Of a stretch of 64,000 nucleotides of DNA, positions 7,750 through 16,256 are shown piece after piece (positions within the stretch are counted from its first letter, which is position 1; each line of letters starts with the position of its first letter). Under the pieces are notes generated by a model, which did not search any database, had not been told where the DNA came from, and worked only from the letters and a program-made list of their open reading frames with translations. Origin of the DNA: Paenibacillus elgii NBRC 100335 (GTDB lineage: Bacteria; Bacillota; Bacilli; Paenibacillales; NBRC-103111). A program made the translations under genes and the position numbers. The DNA lies in assembly GCF_004000865.1 (NCBI RefSeq), contig NZ_BIMB01000012.1, positions 104,704-168,703 on the forward strand. Direction: 5' to 3'.

Positions 7750-9105
7750 ATGTCGACTTCGGAATCTTCATCTTCATCCAAAGACAAAGCAATGTCCCGC
7801 CGTGAGCTGTTGGCCACGATGGGCACGGCGACAGCCGGAATAATTCTGGCCGCCGGTACGGGTTGGAGCGGCACGGCCGCGGCAGAGCCGATGCCCAATC
7901 CGATGCAGAATCCGGGATTTCGCCCGGAATCGGTCACCTGGATTAACGTAAAAAACTACGGGGCGCAAGGGCTGGGGCGTTTTGATCAAAACGACGCGCC
8001 GGCCATTCAATCGGCCGTCGAAGCGGCGGGGCCTATGGGAGGGACCGTTTATTTGCCGCCCGGGCGCTACATTCTGAGATCCTCCATTATGCTCAGGCCA
8101 AATGTACGTTTGGTCGGAGATGGGCCAGGCGCATCCATACTGAAGGCGGCGGAGTCGAATCTATCCATGGTGATGGGGCTCGGCACGAAGAAAAATGCGG
8201 TCGAGGGACTTGGCTTCGAAGGCATGGGCGCCCTATCGCTGACAAATTCCAAGATGACGGAACGCGGCATTTATTTTGAAAAATGCGAGCACGTCTCCGT
8301 TCGGAATTGTCATTTCACCGCCATCGTCAATGGCGTGTGGCTCAACGACAGCAGGCACGTCTCGGTTAGCCAAAGCTCGTTCTCTCAGCTATTTGCTTAT
8401 GAAAATTTCTACGAAGGCTACGGGATCTTTGCCGAATCGGCGGCGAATTTCCGGCTGACGGATAACCGGTTTCACTTGTTGAAAAGACCTTGCATCTATA
8501 TTTCCGCGGGCAGCTCGTATTCGATCGTTTCCGATAACGTGGCGCAGCAATGTGAGGATGCTTTTATCGTAGTATCCTCCAAGCTGAAGCCGAGCTCGTA
8601 CCATCGGATCGAAGGCAACATTTTGTCGGCGGAAGGGCTGGAAAACGGCGCTTTTGCGAGCAAACAGGGCATCGTGCTGCGCGATTACTGTACGGACAAT
8701 GTAATCGTCCATAACGTCATTTCCCGAGCAAAAGAAGCCGGCATCTCGCTGACGGGCGACGGCGCGGCAGCCGACGAGCGGCCATTTGGCAACATCGTTT
8801 CCGGCAACAAAATCGATCAGACGGAGCGCGGCATCGTCCTGCTGAACAGCGACGTCACCACGGTGACGGGCAACGATGTGCGCCGGGTCCAAACCGGCAT
8901 TGCGCTTGAAACATCCGGCAATGCCGATGGCTCCTTCAGCAGGCACAATCTCGTTACAGGCAATATGCTGTCCCGCTGTTCGGCGGCCGCCGTCCAGATC
9001 GCCGGTAGCCGCTGTGAAAATAACACGGTATATGGCAATGCCGGTACGGGTAACGGCGAAGGGCTGACCGATCAAGGGAAGGATACGTCGAAGACGGGCT
9101 TTTAA
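7750..9105 (+). CDS. Tat-exported right-handed beta-helix protein
   Basis: A 451-residue secreted protein. A serine-rich leader is followed by MSRRELLATMGTATAGIIL, a twin-arginine signal with the double Arg at residues 17-18 and a weak hydrophobic core, then an Ala-rich cleavage region. The mature part starts with the pectate-lyase-superfamily motif INVKNYGAQGLG..DNDAPAIQ-like, GGTVYLPPGRY and SIMLRPNVRLVGDGPGAS, and continues as repeated beta-helix coils (NIVSGNKI, TTVTGNDV, NLVTGNML). Such proteins are usually polysaccharide lyases, hydrolases or spore/phage surface proteins; the substrate cannot be read from sequence. Start: ATG 7750 after AAGGGGGAAC; GTG 7726 is an alternative. Confidence 0.8.
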   Translation: MSTSESSSSSKDKAMSRRELLATMGTATAGIILAAGTGWSGTAAAEPMPNPMQNPGFRPESVTWINVKNYGAQGLGRFDQNDAPAIQSAVEAAGPMGGTVYLPPGRYILRSSIMLRPNVRLVGDGPGASILKAAESNLSMVMGLGTKKNAVEGLGFEGMGALSLTNSKMTERGIYFEKCEHVSVRNCHFTAIVNGVWLNDSRHVSVSQSSFSQLFAYENFYEGYGIFAESAANFRLTDNRFHLLKRPCIYISAGSSYSIVSDNVAQQCEDAFIVVSSKLKPSSYHRIEGNILSAEGLENGAFASKQGIVLRDYCTDNVIVHNVISRAKEAGISLTGDGAAADERPFGNIVSGNKIDQTERGIVLLNSDVTTVTGNDVRRVQTGIALETSGNADGSFSRHNLVTGNMLSRCSAAAVQIAGSRCENNTVYGNAGTGNGEGLTDQGKDTSKTGF

Positions 9106-9147
9106 CCTCTGGAACATGCAATCCCGGGATCAAATAACTCAGCAAGC

Positions 9148-9186
9148 GACAGCCGGTCGGAATTTTCCTAACTCCGACCGGCTGTC
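9148..9186 (+). terminator. Strong inverted repeat after the beta-helix gene
   Basis: GACAGCCGGTCGGA and TCCGACCGGCTGTC form a perfect 14-bp stem with an 11-base loop. No pure T run follows, but position after the gene and before the hmp promoter fits a terminator. Confidence 0.7.
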
Positions 9187-9213
9187 TGCTTGCCACAAAT
9201 CGTTTTGTTTTGG

Positions 9214-9229
9214 TGTGATCTAAATCACA
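9214..9229 (+). promoter_or_regulatory. Fnr/Crp operator TGTGA-N6-TCACA
   Basis: TGTGATCTAAATCACA is a perfect TGTGA-N6-TCACA palindrome, the consensus for Bacillus Fnr and for Crp-family proteins with an R-E-x-x-x-R recognition helix. Its centre (9221.5) is about 41.5 bases upstream of the start point expected from the -10 box at 9251-9256, the class II activator position. Confidence 0.85.
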
Positions 9230-9250
9230 AAGGCGTTCCGGGCGTCCTTG

Positions 9251-9256
9251 TATACT
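9251..9256 (+). promoter_or_regulatory. -10 box of the hmp promoter
   Basis: TATACT, 22 bases after the Fnr/Crp palindrome. There is no good -35 hexamer, which suits an activator-dependent promoter. Confidence 0.6.
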
Positions 9257-9303
9257 TTCTCATGAAGGTAACGAAATCCGCAATGATGAAACGAGGGATA
9301 ACG

Positions 9304-10554
9304 ATGTTAAACGAACAGACGATTCGCATTATTCAATCGACGGTCCCGCTTCTGGAGTCGAAGGGGACAGAAGTAACGAAACGATTTTATGAAATTTTGT
9401 TCACCGAGCATCCCGAGCTGCTGAACGTCTTTAACCATACGAACCAAAAGCAGGGACGCCAGCAGACGGCACTGGCTAATGCCGTATATGCCGCCGCCGT
9501 GCATATCGATAATTTGGCTGCCATTCTGCCTGTGGTGAAGCAGATCGGGCACAAACACCGGAGTCTTGGAGTTAAACCTGAGCACTATCCGATCGTGGGC
9601 CGGACACTGCTGACGGCCATGCGTGAGGTGCTTGGCGAGGCAGCTACGGACGAGGTGCTTCAGGCGTGGGAAACCGCCTATGGCATCATTGCCGACGCCT
9701 TCATCGGCGTAGAAGCAGAAATGTACGCTCAGGCCGAGCGGCAAGCAGGCGGCTGGGAAGGATTCCGGGCGTTCCGGGTGGAGCGCAAGCAAAAGGAAAG
9801 CAGCGTCATTACGTCGTTTTATTTGGTTCCGCTTGACGGTGGCGCGATTGCCTCGTTCGAGTCTGGGCAGTATGTCAGCGTGAAGCTGGAGGTACCCGGC
9901 GAGACCTATACGCATATTCGGCAATACAGCTTGTCCGATGCGCCGGGCAAGCCGTATTACCGTATCTCTGTCAAACGCGAGGACGGTGCGCCGGACCGCC
10001 CGGACGGCAAAGTGTCCGTCTTCCTGCACGAGCGCGTGAGCGAAGGCGATACGCTATGGCTGACGGCTCCCGCCGGGGACTTCACACTCGACACCTCCGA
10101 CCCGCGCCCGGTCGTATTGCTGAGCGGCGGCGTCGGTCTAACTCCGCTGCTCAGTATGCTGAAAACGCTCGGCGGAATGGCGCCGGACCGGCAGGTCACG
10201 TTCGTTCACGCGGCTCTAAACGGCGAGACGCACGCGATGCGCGCCGAGGTGGAAGAGCTGGCTCGCAGGCATCCGGGATTTTCGTACCGCTTTTGCTACC
10301 AATCGCCGACCGCTGCCGATCGGGCCGGGGATACGTTCCACAAGGAGGGCTACATCGATCTGGAGTGGTTGCAATCCGTTGTTCCTTCGCCGGATGCGGC
10401 GTTCTATTTCTGCGGACCGGTGCCTTTCATGAAGACGGTCAACCGGATGCTGCAAGCATGGGGCGTGCGCAAGGAGGATGCGCGTTACGAATTTTTCGGA
10501 CCGTCAGGTTCACTGGAGGAAGCAGGAGAACCGGCGGCTCCGGCACAACGCTAG
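9304..10554 (+). CDS. hmp: Flavohaemoglobin (nitric oxide dioxygenase)
   Basis: Converts NO and O2 to nitrate with NAD(P)H; cytoplasmic defence against nitrosative stress. The 416-residue protein has the globin domain (residues 1-140; proximal haem His in KQIGHKHRSLGV), then the FAD domain with RQYSLSD, then the NAD domain with GGVGLTPLLSML and FCGPVPFM. The ATG at 9304 aligns with the family start MLNEQTIRIIQ and is preceded by GAGGG. A long in-frame extension upstream crosses the promoter and is not real. An Fnr/Crp site sits at -41.5, and a Crp-family gene lies convergently downstream. Confidence 0.95.
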   Translation: MLNEQTIRIIQSTVPLLESKGTEVTKRFYEILFTEHPELLNVFNHTNQKQGRQQTALANAVYAAAVHIDNLAAILPVVKQIGHKHRSLGVKPEHYPIVGRTLLTAMREVLGEAATDEVLQAWETAYGIIADAFIGVEAEMYAQAERQAGGWEGFRAFRVERKQKESSVITSFYLVPLDGGAIASFESGQYVSVKLEVPGETYTHIRQYSLSDAPGKPYYRISVKREDGAPDRPDGKVSVFLHERVSEGDTLWLTAPAGDFTLDTSDPRPVVLLSGGVGLTPLLSMLKTLGGMAPDRQVTFVHAALNGETHAMRAEVEELARRHPGFSYRFCYQSPTAADRAGDTFHKEGYIDLEWLQSVVPSPDAAFYFCGPVPFMKTVNRMLQAWGVRKEDARYEFFGPSGSLEEAGEPAAPAQR

Positions 10555-10591
10555 AATGCGGTTCGGGTAAACGGAACTATATGCTTAGTGG

Positions 10592-11098
10592 TCAGCGGTT
10601 GCTGGCTTGAGCGCGAAGCAGACGATTGACCGTCTCGCGGCGCAGCCCGATAAACTGGCCGATCTCTTCCTGTGTCAGCAGATCCGTCAAGCGGGCCGGG
10701 GCAACGTACGCTTCGAACCAAGCCTGAAGCTTCGTGAGCTTTTCTAACGGCGCAATCTGTGTCAGCTGGTCGATTCGCTGCTGCATCATTCGCAGCTTGC
10801 TCTCCAGCAGCATGGCGATCTCAAGACACGTTTGCGGTTCCCGTTGAAGCTTGGCATACCATTCTTGAGCGGGAAGCGTTTCGATCTCGCAGGTCATGAG
10901 CGCAATCGCCGTCCCGTAATATTCTTTCGGACTGATTAAGGAATGATGAGGGATCGTCTCTCCCGGAACGATAATATTGACCAGAACGGGATTTCCGTCC
11001 TCGTGAATGCGGACAATCTTAAGCAGGCCGCTCTTGATGCGGTACAGCGGTCCGGCTTCTCCTTGGCGAAACAACGTTTCGCCTTTGTGCAGCAGCAT
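10592..11098 (-). CDS. Crp/Fnr family transcription regulator without Fe-S ligands
   Basis: A 168-residue regulator, shorter than typical Crp (about 210-230). The cyclic-nucleotide-fold N-terminal half begins MLLHKGETLFRQGE and the C-terminal helix-turn-helix is LLTQEEIGQFIGLRRETVNRLL in part, with recognition helix RRETVNR (residues 153-159). That R-E-T-V-x-R arrangement is the one that reads TGTGA half sites, and such a site lies before the neighbouring hmp. Only two cysteines (70 and 91) are present and there is no C-terminal Cys cluster, so a Bacillus-Fnr-type 4Fe-4S cluster is unlikely. The ligand is unknown. The ATG follows AAGGTGAAG on the reverse strand. Confidence 0.85.
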   Translation of the reverse strand: MLLHKGETLFRQGEAGPLYRIKSGLLKIVRIHEDGNPVLVNIIVPGETIPHHSLISPKEYYGTAIALMTCEIETLPAQEWYAKLQREPQTCLEIAMLLESKLRMMQQRIDQLTQIAPLEKLTKLQAWFEAYVAPARLTDLLTQEEIGQFIGLRRETVNRLLRAQASNR

Positions 11099-11324
11099 GC
11101 GTCTTCACCTTAGCTTCCATTTTTAGCGTTCCGTCTCTGCCGAGGCGGTACGCTTTTCTTTTTCCGATTATAGCACGATCCGGGGATATGCTCATAGTGA
11201 ACTGAAGTAGACACTTTATATAAGCGGAAGAAAGCGAGTTCTTTAGCCTCCTCAGGGGAAATTTCGATCAATGACAACGACCGCTTACGCACCGTTCTTG
11301 AGATTGCAAGCGATGAAGGGATTT

Positions 11325-12614
11325 TTAGACTGAAGGCGCATTCTCCGCCGATTGTGTCTGGGATGGCGCCAATGGCTCGTCTTCCACAAAGCGGGGGAGT
11401 ACGGCAAAATAGTACAAAGCGGCTAGCACGAAACACCCGCCGATGATCAGAAACAAAGCCTCAATCGAGACGACCGCAGGAAAGCTGATTCCAATCAGCC
11501 CGAGAGTAAGCGAGTGGGACAACATCATCAGCGGGCCGATCCATCCCTGTACGCGGCCCATCATTTGCGGAGCGACGATGCGCGGAAGCCATCCCCCTAA
11601 GCCGATGTTCACCGCAGGCAAAGCTAAGGCCGTCATAAAGGCGAGAACAAAGAACAGGTACAGATTTGTCATCAGCCCTGCCGTCGCAAGAAAAACTCCG
11701 CTTATCAGCAGGCCGGTTGCAATGAGCTGGTACAGCTTCATTTTGGAAGAGAGCACGGAAGCGACGAGACTGCCGGCCAAGAGGGCCACACCGACGATAA
11801 TGCCAATCCATACGGAATATTGTTCGTAGTCGGTCGGCGCCAGTTTATATTTGAGGATAAAAATCGGAATGACGCTCAGCCCGCCGTTGACTATGCCGAA
11901 AATAAAAAATCCCATGACGAGCAAAAGCAGCAGCTTGTTTCTTAGAATGTAGGCGAATCCGTCTTTAAAATCGGTTGCAATCAACTTGAGCTTGAGGTCT
12001 TTCCAAGTATGCGGACCATTCGGCAGCAGCGTCTGTTGCTGGATGGAGCAGGCTTGAATCAGAAGGGCGGAGGCAACGAAGGAAAGCGCGTCAATCAGAA
12101 TGGCTCCCATTATCCCGAAGCTCCAATAAGCCATGGCACCAAGCGCACCGCCGAATAGGAGGAACAAGCTGCCCATAATTTGATTAAGTCCTGCGGCAAC
12201 GGTATACGTCTCTTTGTCTAAGATCCCTTGAATCAAAGAGCTTTCGGCAGGCAGAAAAAATTTGGAAATCGCGCTCCGTACAAAAAGAAAAACGAAAATA
12301 AGCGGAATCCAGTCGATCCAGACAGCGAGCAGCAGTCCGATCGAGAGGAGGGCGCTGATCCAATCGCAGTTGGCCGCAATTTTCTGCCGATTCATCCGGT
12401 CAACAACAACACCGACAATAAAAAAAACGACCAGCGTCGGCAGAGAGTACATTAATTCGGCAAGCGTTGCATACGACGGTTGACTGGAGAAACGGTGGAG
12501 CAAATAAAACATAAATGCGGTCATGCCGATAACGTTTCCCATTTGGGAAGTGAAGGTGGCAAGGAAAAGCTTAACATAATTGGGGTTTTGAAATACGACC
12601 TTCAGTTGCTTCAT
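11325..12614 (-). CDS. MFS transporter, EntS/MFS_3-like
   Basis: A 429-residue membrane protein with about 12 hydrophobic segments and the MFS loop VVVDRMNRQK after helix 2 (GxxxDRxxR/K). N-terminal MKQLKVVFQNPNYVKLFLATFTSQMG is typical of MFS_3 exporters (enterobactin exporter/macrolide efflux type). The substrate is not readable. The ATG at 12614 is preceded by AAGGAGATG on the reverse strand. It is a single gene; 226 bases separate it from the Crp-family gene downstream, where I see nothing else. An inverted repeat TCTAAT-N14-ATTAGA near 12705-12730 is a weak operator candidate. Confidence 0.85.
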   Translation of the reverse strand: MKQLKVVFQNPNYVKLFLATFTSQMGNVIGMTAFMFYLLHRFSSQPSYATLAELMYSLPTLVVFFIVGVVVDRMNRQKIAANCDWISALLSIGLLLAVWIDWIPLIFVFLFVRSAISKFFLPAESSLIQGILDKETYTVAAGLNQIMGSLFLLFGGALGAMAYWSFGIMGAILIDALSFVASALLIQACSIQQQTLLPNGPHTWKDLKLKLIATDFKDGFAYILRNKLLLLLVMGFFIFGIVNGGLSVIPIFILKYKLAPTDYEQYSVWIGIIVGVALLAGSLVASVLSSKMKLYQLIATGLLISGVFLATAGLMTNLYLFFVLAFMTALALPAVNIGLGGWLPRIVAPQMMGRVQGWIGPLMMLSHSLTLGLIGISFPAVVSIEALFLIIGGCFVLAALYYFAVLPRFVEDEPLAPSQTQSAENAPSV

Positions 12615-12761
12615 GATACATCTCCTTATGATCAGGCCAAAGTTCGACTGATGTAATAATATCCTCACACCTGTTCTATATGGTAATATATGAGATAAAA
12701 TAAGTCTAATCTTAAATTATGAAATTAGATTAAAAATTTATAAATTATCCCAAAAATAGTT

Positions 12762-12817
12762 CAATAAAACAGCGGCAGTCCAGGACTTATTTTTCACGTC
12801 CATCGTTGCCGCTGTTT
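12762..12817 (-). terminator. Terminator of the uvrX transcript
   Basis: AAACAGCGGCA (12767-12777) pairs perfectly with TGCCGCTGTTT (12807-12817); on the reverse strand the stem ends in TTTTATTG. Confidence 0.75.
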
Positions 12818-12835
12818 CGTCAACATCAATAAGAT

Positions 12836-13306
12836 TCATTTGCCGTATGGCTCAATGAGTTGTGCAACGTCTTTTAGATACTTGGTCAAACGCACACTGA
12901 TCTCTGATCGAACTACATCACGAACGATACCGAATCGTTCTTCGTAACCTCGGCATATGATTTTGTAATAAATAACGAGGTCGATCTGCTCGTCGCTAAT
13001 CACTTTGATGTTTCGTTTACTTAATTCCCGACGCAGCGAATGCATGTCTTTATGAATTTGATTCATCACGGTTTGCGCGGCGATCACATATAGCCGCTTT
13101 AAGATATTGGTTGAGGCTCTTATTTCCTCAATACTCCGCTCAACCATGGTTAGCATATGAGGCAGCAGAATGTAATCCCGAGCCATCGTGTATTCCTCGG
13201 GTGTCGGTCGTGAAGCTTTGGATTCATTACGCGCCTCGTATTGCTCCGTGTGTTCCGTGAGTGTCATTTTCGACTGCCAGCGGCCATTCCCGTCTAGTTT
13301 ACTCAT
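12836..13306 (-). CDS. Unknown helical protein coupled to uvrX
   Basis: A 156-residue, mostly helical, charged protein with no family I can name. The ATG at 13306 overlaps the uvrX stop as ATGA, so the two are translated together and very likely under the same SOS control. Hydrophobic content is low; there is no signal peptide. In other Bacilli the partner of a UvrX-type polymerase is usually a YolD-like protein, but this one is longer and lacks the YolD C-terminal strand pattern. A role as polymerase accessory factor is inferred only from the coupling. Confidence 0.8.
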   Translation of the reverse strand: MSKLDGNGRWQSKMTLTEHTEQYEARNESKASRPTPEEYTMARDYILLPHMLTMVERSIEEIRASTNILKRLYVIAAQTVMNQIHKDMHSLRRELSKRNIKVISDEQIDLVIYYKIICRGYEERFGIVRDVVRSEISVRLTKYLKDVAQLIEPYGK

Positions 13307-14556
13307 GCCCAATGACCCCCTATTTGAGCCGCTCTTTCAAATGCCTGAGCCGTTTTTAACAAGGACGATGCCCGGATAATAGCCGTTGGTCCAAACCTCT
13401 CTTTCAGCGTATCGACTGTTTTTTCACGGTGAATCAATCGCTCTCGATTTTCAAATAAGTCCAGTTGATACACATCATCTCCCGAAAGGTCCGTGAGCGT
13501 AATATGCAAATGACTAAGGGGCAAGCCCTTCCAGTGCTCCAAAAAGAGTGAGCGTATAACCGGGCCGATTTCATGCTCCAAATGGGTAGGACGCAGCAAT
13601 GTTCTTTGCCTTCCGAAGCCTGAAGACCGATGTCCGTCGGTTTCTGCAGCTCCCACTGCAACGACTCTGCCCATATAGCCGTACCGCCTGGCACGGCGGC
13701 AAACCTCCACGATAAGTTCGAGCATAAGCGGTTCAATGTCTTCGATCGTTCGATAGGCCTGCCATTTTAATGCCCTGCCGTGGTTGATCACTTTAATTTG
13801 ACTTCGCATTCCGGTGACAACGGGACTCGGGTCGATCCCATTCGCCGTTTGCCAGTAATATTCCGCTTGAATGTCACTTTGCCGGCCCATCCGGCAGCGC
13901 ATTCGCCTTTTGAATTCACCGAGATCGAGACGCGCTATATCGCCGATGGTGTGTAAGCCCATTCGAGCAAAATGGGAAGCCATGCGCCCGGCTACCATAA
14001 ACATTTGACGGACAGGCAGGGGCCAAAGTTCTTTTTCGATATTGTCATGGGTAAGTTCAAATATACCTGCGGGTTTCTTTTTTGCGAAATTATCCGTAGC
14101 CATTTTGGCAAGGATTTTGTTGGGGCCGATACCGACACGGGACCATACTCCGGTTGAAAGCTTTACTCGGGTTTGTATTAAACGGGCAATCTCTTCAGCA
14201 GAACCGAACAAGGCCAAAGATCCTGTCACATCGAGAAACTGTTCGTCGATGGAGAACGGTTCAACTTGATCTGTAATGGATTCGAAAATTTCCGTAATGA
14301 GCAGGGATACCGAGATATATGTTTGCATTCGTGGCCGTATGACGACCAGATCCGGGCATTTGGCCAGCGCTTCACCGACTCTTTCGGCTGAAGTTACACC
14401 GCGTGATTTTGCAATCGGACAGGCAGCTAAAATAATTCCATTTCTTCGTGCCGGGTCCCCGACCGCAACGGGCTTATCCCGATATTCCGGGTGCGCTGCT
14501 TTTTCGATACTTGCGTAAAAACTTTGCCCATCTGCCATGAGAACAGTTCGTTGCAT
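13303..14556 (-). CDS. uvrX: Y-family DNA polymerase (UvrX/ImpB-like)
   Basis: A 417-residue error-prone translesion polymerase. Catalytic residues are visible in ADGQSFYASIE (Asp 9) and in PFSIDEQFLDVTG (SIDE motif), with the finger motif RRNGIILAACPIAKSRGV and the helix-hairpin-helix region GIGPNKILAKMATDNFAKKKPAGIF in part. Such polymerases bypass UV lesions during the SOS response. Two LexA boxes lie upstream, one inside the promoter spacer. The ATG at 14556 follows AGGTGATGAA on the reverse strand. A 156-residue partner gene overlaps its stop. Members of this branch are common on prophages and plasmids and in Paenibacillus chromosomes. Confidence 0.93.
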   Translation of the reverse strand: MQRTVLMADGQSFYASIEKAAHPEYRDKPVAVGDPARRNGIILAACPIAKSRGVTSAERVGEALAKCPDLVVIRPRMQTYISVSLLITEIFESITDQVEPFSIDEQFLDVTGSLALFGSAEEIARLIQTRVKLSTGVWSRVGIGPNKILAKMATDNFAKKKPAGIFELTHDNIEKELWPLPVRQMFMVAGRMASHFARMGLHTIGDIARLDLGEFKRRMRCRMGRQSDIQAEYYWQTANGIDPSPVVTGMRSQIKVINHGRALKWQAYRTIEDIEPLMLELIVEVCRRARRYGYMGRVVAVGAAETDGHRSSGFGRQRTLLRPTHLEHEIGPVIRSLFLEHWKGLPLSHLHITLTDLSGDDVYQLDLFENRERLIHREKTVDTLKERFGPTAIIRASSLLKTAQAFERAAQIGGHWA

Positions 14557-14567
14557 TTCATCACCTG

Positions 14568-14581
14568 CGAATATATGTTCG
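14568..14581 (-). promoter_or_regulatory. LexA (DinR) box 1
   Basis: CGAATATATGTTCG matches the Gram-positive LexA consensus CGAACATATGTTCG except at one position, just downstream of the uvrX start point. Confidence 0.85.
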
Positions 14582-14590
14582 TATATCGTT

Positions 14591-14621
14591 ATTATATAAC
14601 GAACACACGTTCTTTATGCAA
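14591..14621 (-). promoter_or_regulatory. uvrX promoter
   Basis: Reverse strand TTGCAT (14621-14616) and TATAAT (14596-14591) with a 19-base spacer that contains LexA box 2. Confidence 0.6.
14600..14613 (-). promoter_or_regulatory. LexA (DinR) box 2
   Basis: CGAACACACGTTCT, fitting CGAACRNRYGTTYG-type sites, centred 32 bases (three helical turns) from box 1 and lying between the -35 and -10 of uvrX. Confidence 0.85.
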
Positions 14622-14656
14622 AGGTAAATAATTGAAATTGGCTCGCGCTGCATCGT

Positions 14657-14686
14657 CAAAAAACCTCCGGAATCAAAATCCGGAGG
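14657..14686 (-). terminator. Terminator of the 460-residue membrane protein gene
   Basis: CCTCCGGA/TCCGGAGG stem with an ATCAAAA-type loop; on the reverse strand TTTTTTG follows. Confidence 0.85.
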
Positions 14687-14708
14687 CTGGTATGGTTGTC
14701 AAGCAATC

Positions 14709-16091
14709 TTAGCTGTCTATGCTATCGGTTTCCTTCGCTTCAAGCAATTCGTCAATCACGAAGTCGTAATCGTCATAGTCGGTTTTCACGACTTTATATT
14801 TGGAAGTGAAGCTCTTGGTTTTGCGGCTGCCATCGCCATAGGAGATGTTGTATTTTTCCGATGTCGTAACGATGAAGGCGGAATCGCCCGATTTTTCTAC
14901 CGACTTGGCTTCGGCAAGGGTCATGGATTCCTTGATCCCTTTGCTTTTCAGATATTGCATGTAATTGGCCTGTTCTTGGTGTTTCTTCGAACTCAAATAC
15001 GGCGTCACGACATGGATGTTGTCTGAGGCAAGGGCCCACATATTTTTCGTCAGGAAAATCTCGACCATCAGCTTGGCCTTCTCCTCATCGCCGGATGGCT
15101 TTGCCGGACTGTCCGGAAGCGGCTTGGGATTGATCTCGCTTTTCGTCAAATCGGCCGATTCGGCTCCCGTCAATTCTACGTATTTGGCCAGCATGTTGGC
15201 GGCTTCAGTTGCATGACTTCTTTGCTCGGTCCCCTTTTTTTCTAAATATTTTCGATTGTACTCCGCGTTATCGGCCGCTTTGTAGGCAGCAGTAATAAAT
15301 CCGTAGGAATACGTATTATTTTGCGCCAGCTGCTTGTTTTTCTTGATGTCGGCGATATTGCTTTCGTAACTGCTTTCGTTATATTTATAACTCTCTGCAG
15401 CCTCATGCGCAGCTTGCATTTCGGTCAAATATTTGCCGCGGGAGGTCAAAGCATCGACGAACTTGGATTGAATATCTTTTAATTTCGGCGATAAAACTAC
15501 GCTCAGCACTTCGTCCTTAAGCTTGTTGTTTTTTTCGATGAGAGAGTCAACTGTGCCATAAATGGCATACATATTGTCGTTGGGCTTCTTTAACTGTCTG
15601 ATTTCCGCATCGATGTTGTCGCTTCGCTGGATGACACTCTGAAGCTTTTCGATATCCTTCAACCGGTCTTTGTACTCCGCGATTGCAGTTTCCAAGTTAA
15701 GACTGGAGTAATCCTTCTTTTCCGCCGAAAGCGAAGCGTACTTGGGATTGCCGTTCAATTCCTTCACTTGGGCTTCAAAATTGATCGTTGATTTGGAGCT
15801 TTCATAAAAACCGACGATTTCCTTAAGCGTTTTTTTGTCGACAGGAGGCGTTTCGATCTGATTTTTGAATGTGGAGCCCGCCGCCTGAATCGCCTCAAAA
15901 TCCTGATTGTACTGCCTGACCAACGAATCGTATTTCATGTTATTCGTAAGCTTGTAGGCAATTCCACCGGTCGCTGCCAATACAACGAGAAGCGAGCTCA
16001 TGATGATGATCAGCTTCTTATTTGATTTTTTTGCCGCCGTTCCCGCCCCCGGGTTGTTTGTCGCATTGTCCATACTCGTCATTACTCCCAT
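14709..16091 (-). CDS. Membrane-anchored extracytoplasmic protein, coiled coil, NTF2-like end
   Basis: A 460-residue protein with a short cytoplasmic head, one transmembrane helix (about residues 28-48) and a long outside part. Residues about 55-300 are Lys/Glu-rich helices likely to form coiled coils; after a Pro/Ser linker (KPLPDSPAKPSGDEE) the last 120 residues look like an NTF2/TcaA-type domain (EIFLTKNMWALASDN ... SKYKVVKTDYDDYDFVIDELLE in part). I recognise no characterised family. Possible starts are ATG 16091, 16082 and 16073. It is a single gene with its own terminator. A role in envelope sensing or cell wall is a guess only. Confidence 0.75.
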   Translation of the reverse strand: MGVMTSMDNATNNPGAGTAAKKSNKKLIIIMSSLLVVLAATGGIAYKLTNNMKYDSLVRQYNQDFEAIQAAGSTFKNQIETPPVDKKTLKEIVGFYESSKSTINFEAQVKELNGNPKYASLSAEKKDYSSLNLETAIAEYKDRLKDIEKLQSVIQRSDNIDAEIRQLKKPNDNMYAIYGTVDSLIEKNNKLKDEVLSVVLSPKLKDIQSKFVDALTSRGKYLTEMQAAHEAAESYKYNESSYESNIADIKKNKQLAQNNTYSYGFITAAYKAADNAEYNRKYLEKKGTEQRSHATEAANMLAKYVELTGAESADLTKSEINPKPLPDSPAKPSGDEEKAKLMVEIFLTKNMWALASDNIHVVTPYLSSKKHQEQANYMQYLKSKGIKESMTLAEAKSVEKSGDSAFIVTTSEKYNISYGDGSRKTKSFTSKYKVVKTDYDDYDFVIDELLEAKETDSIDS

Positions 16092-16256
16092 TCCATCTTC
16101 CGATTAGTTTCTGTCAGGTTCATAAGTTATGGGAATTTCATGATGTCGGAACCTTCTTTAGAAACAATTTCAATATCAAGTGCAATTTTCCTTCATCATT
16201 CGACAAAAAACTTAACGGATGGAGTATGGATAATGAATGGACAACGAATTTGCAAC

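Noticed and set aside
11110..11436. 108-codon reverse-strand ORF overlapping the MFS gene end
   Set aside because: Mostly out of frame with the MFS coding end; the unique part has no ribosome binding site.
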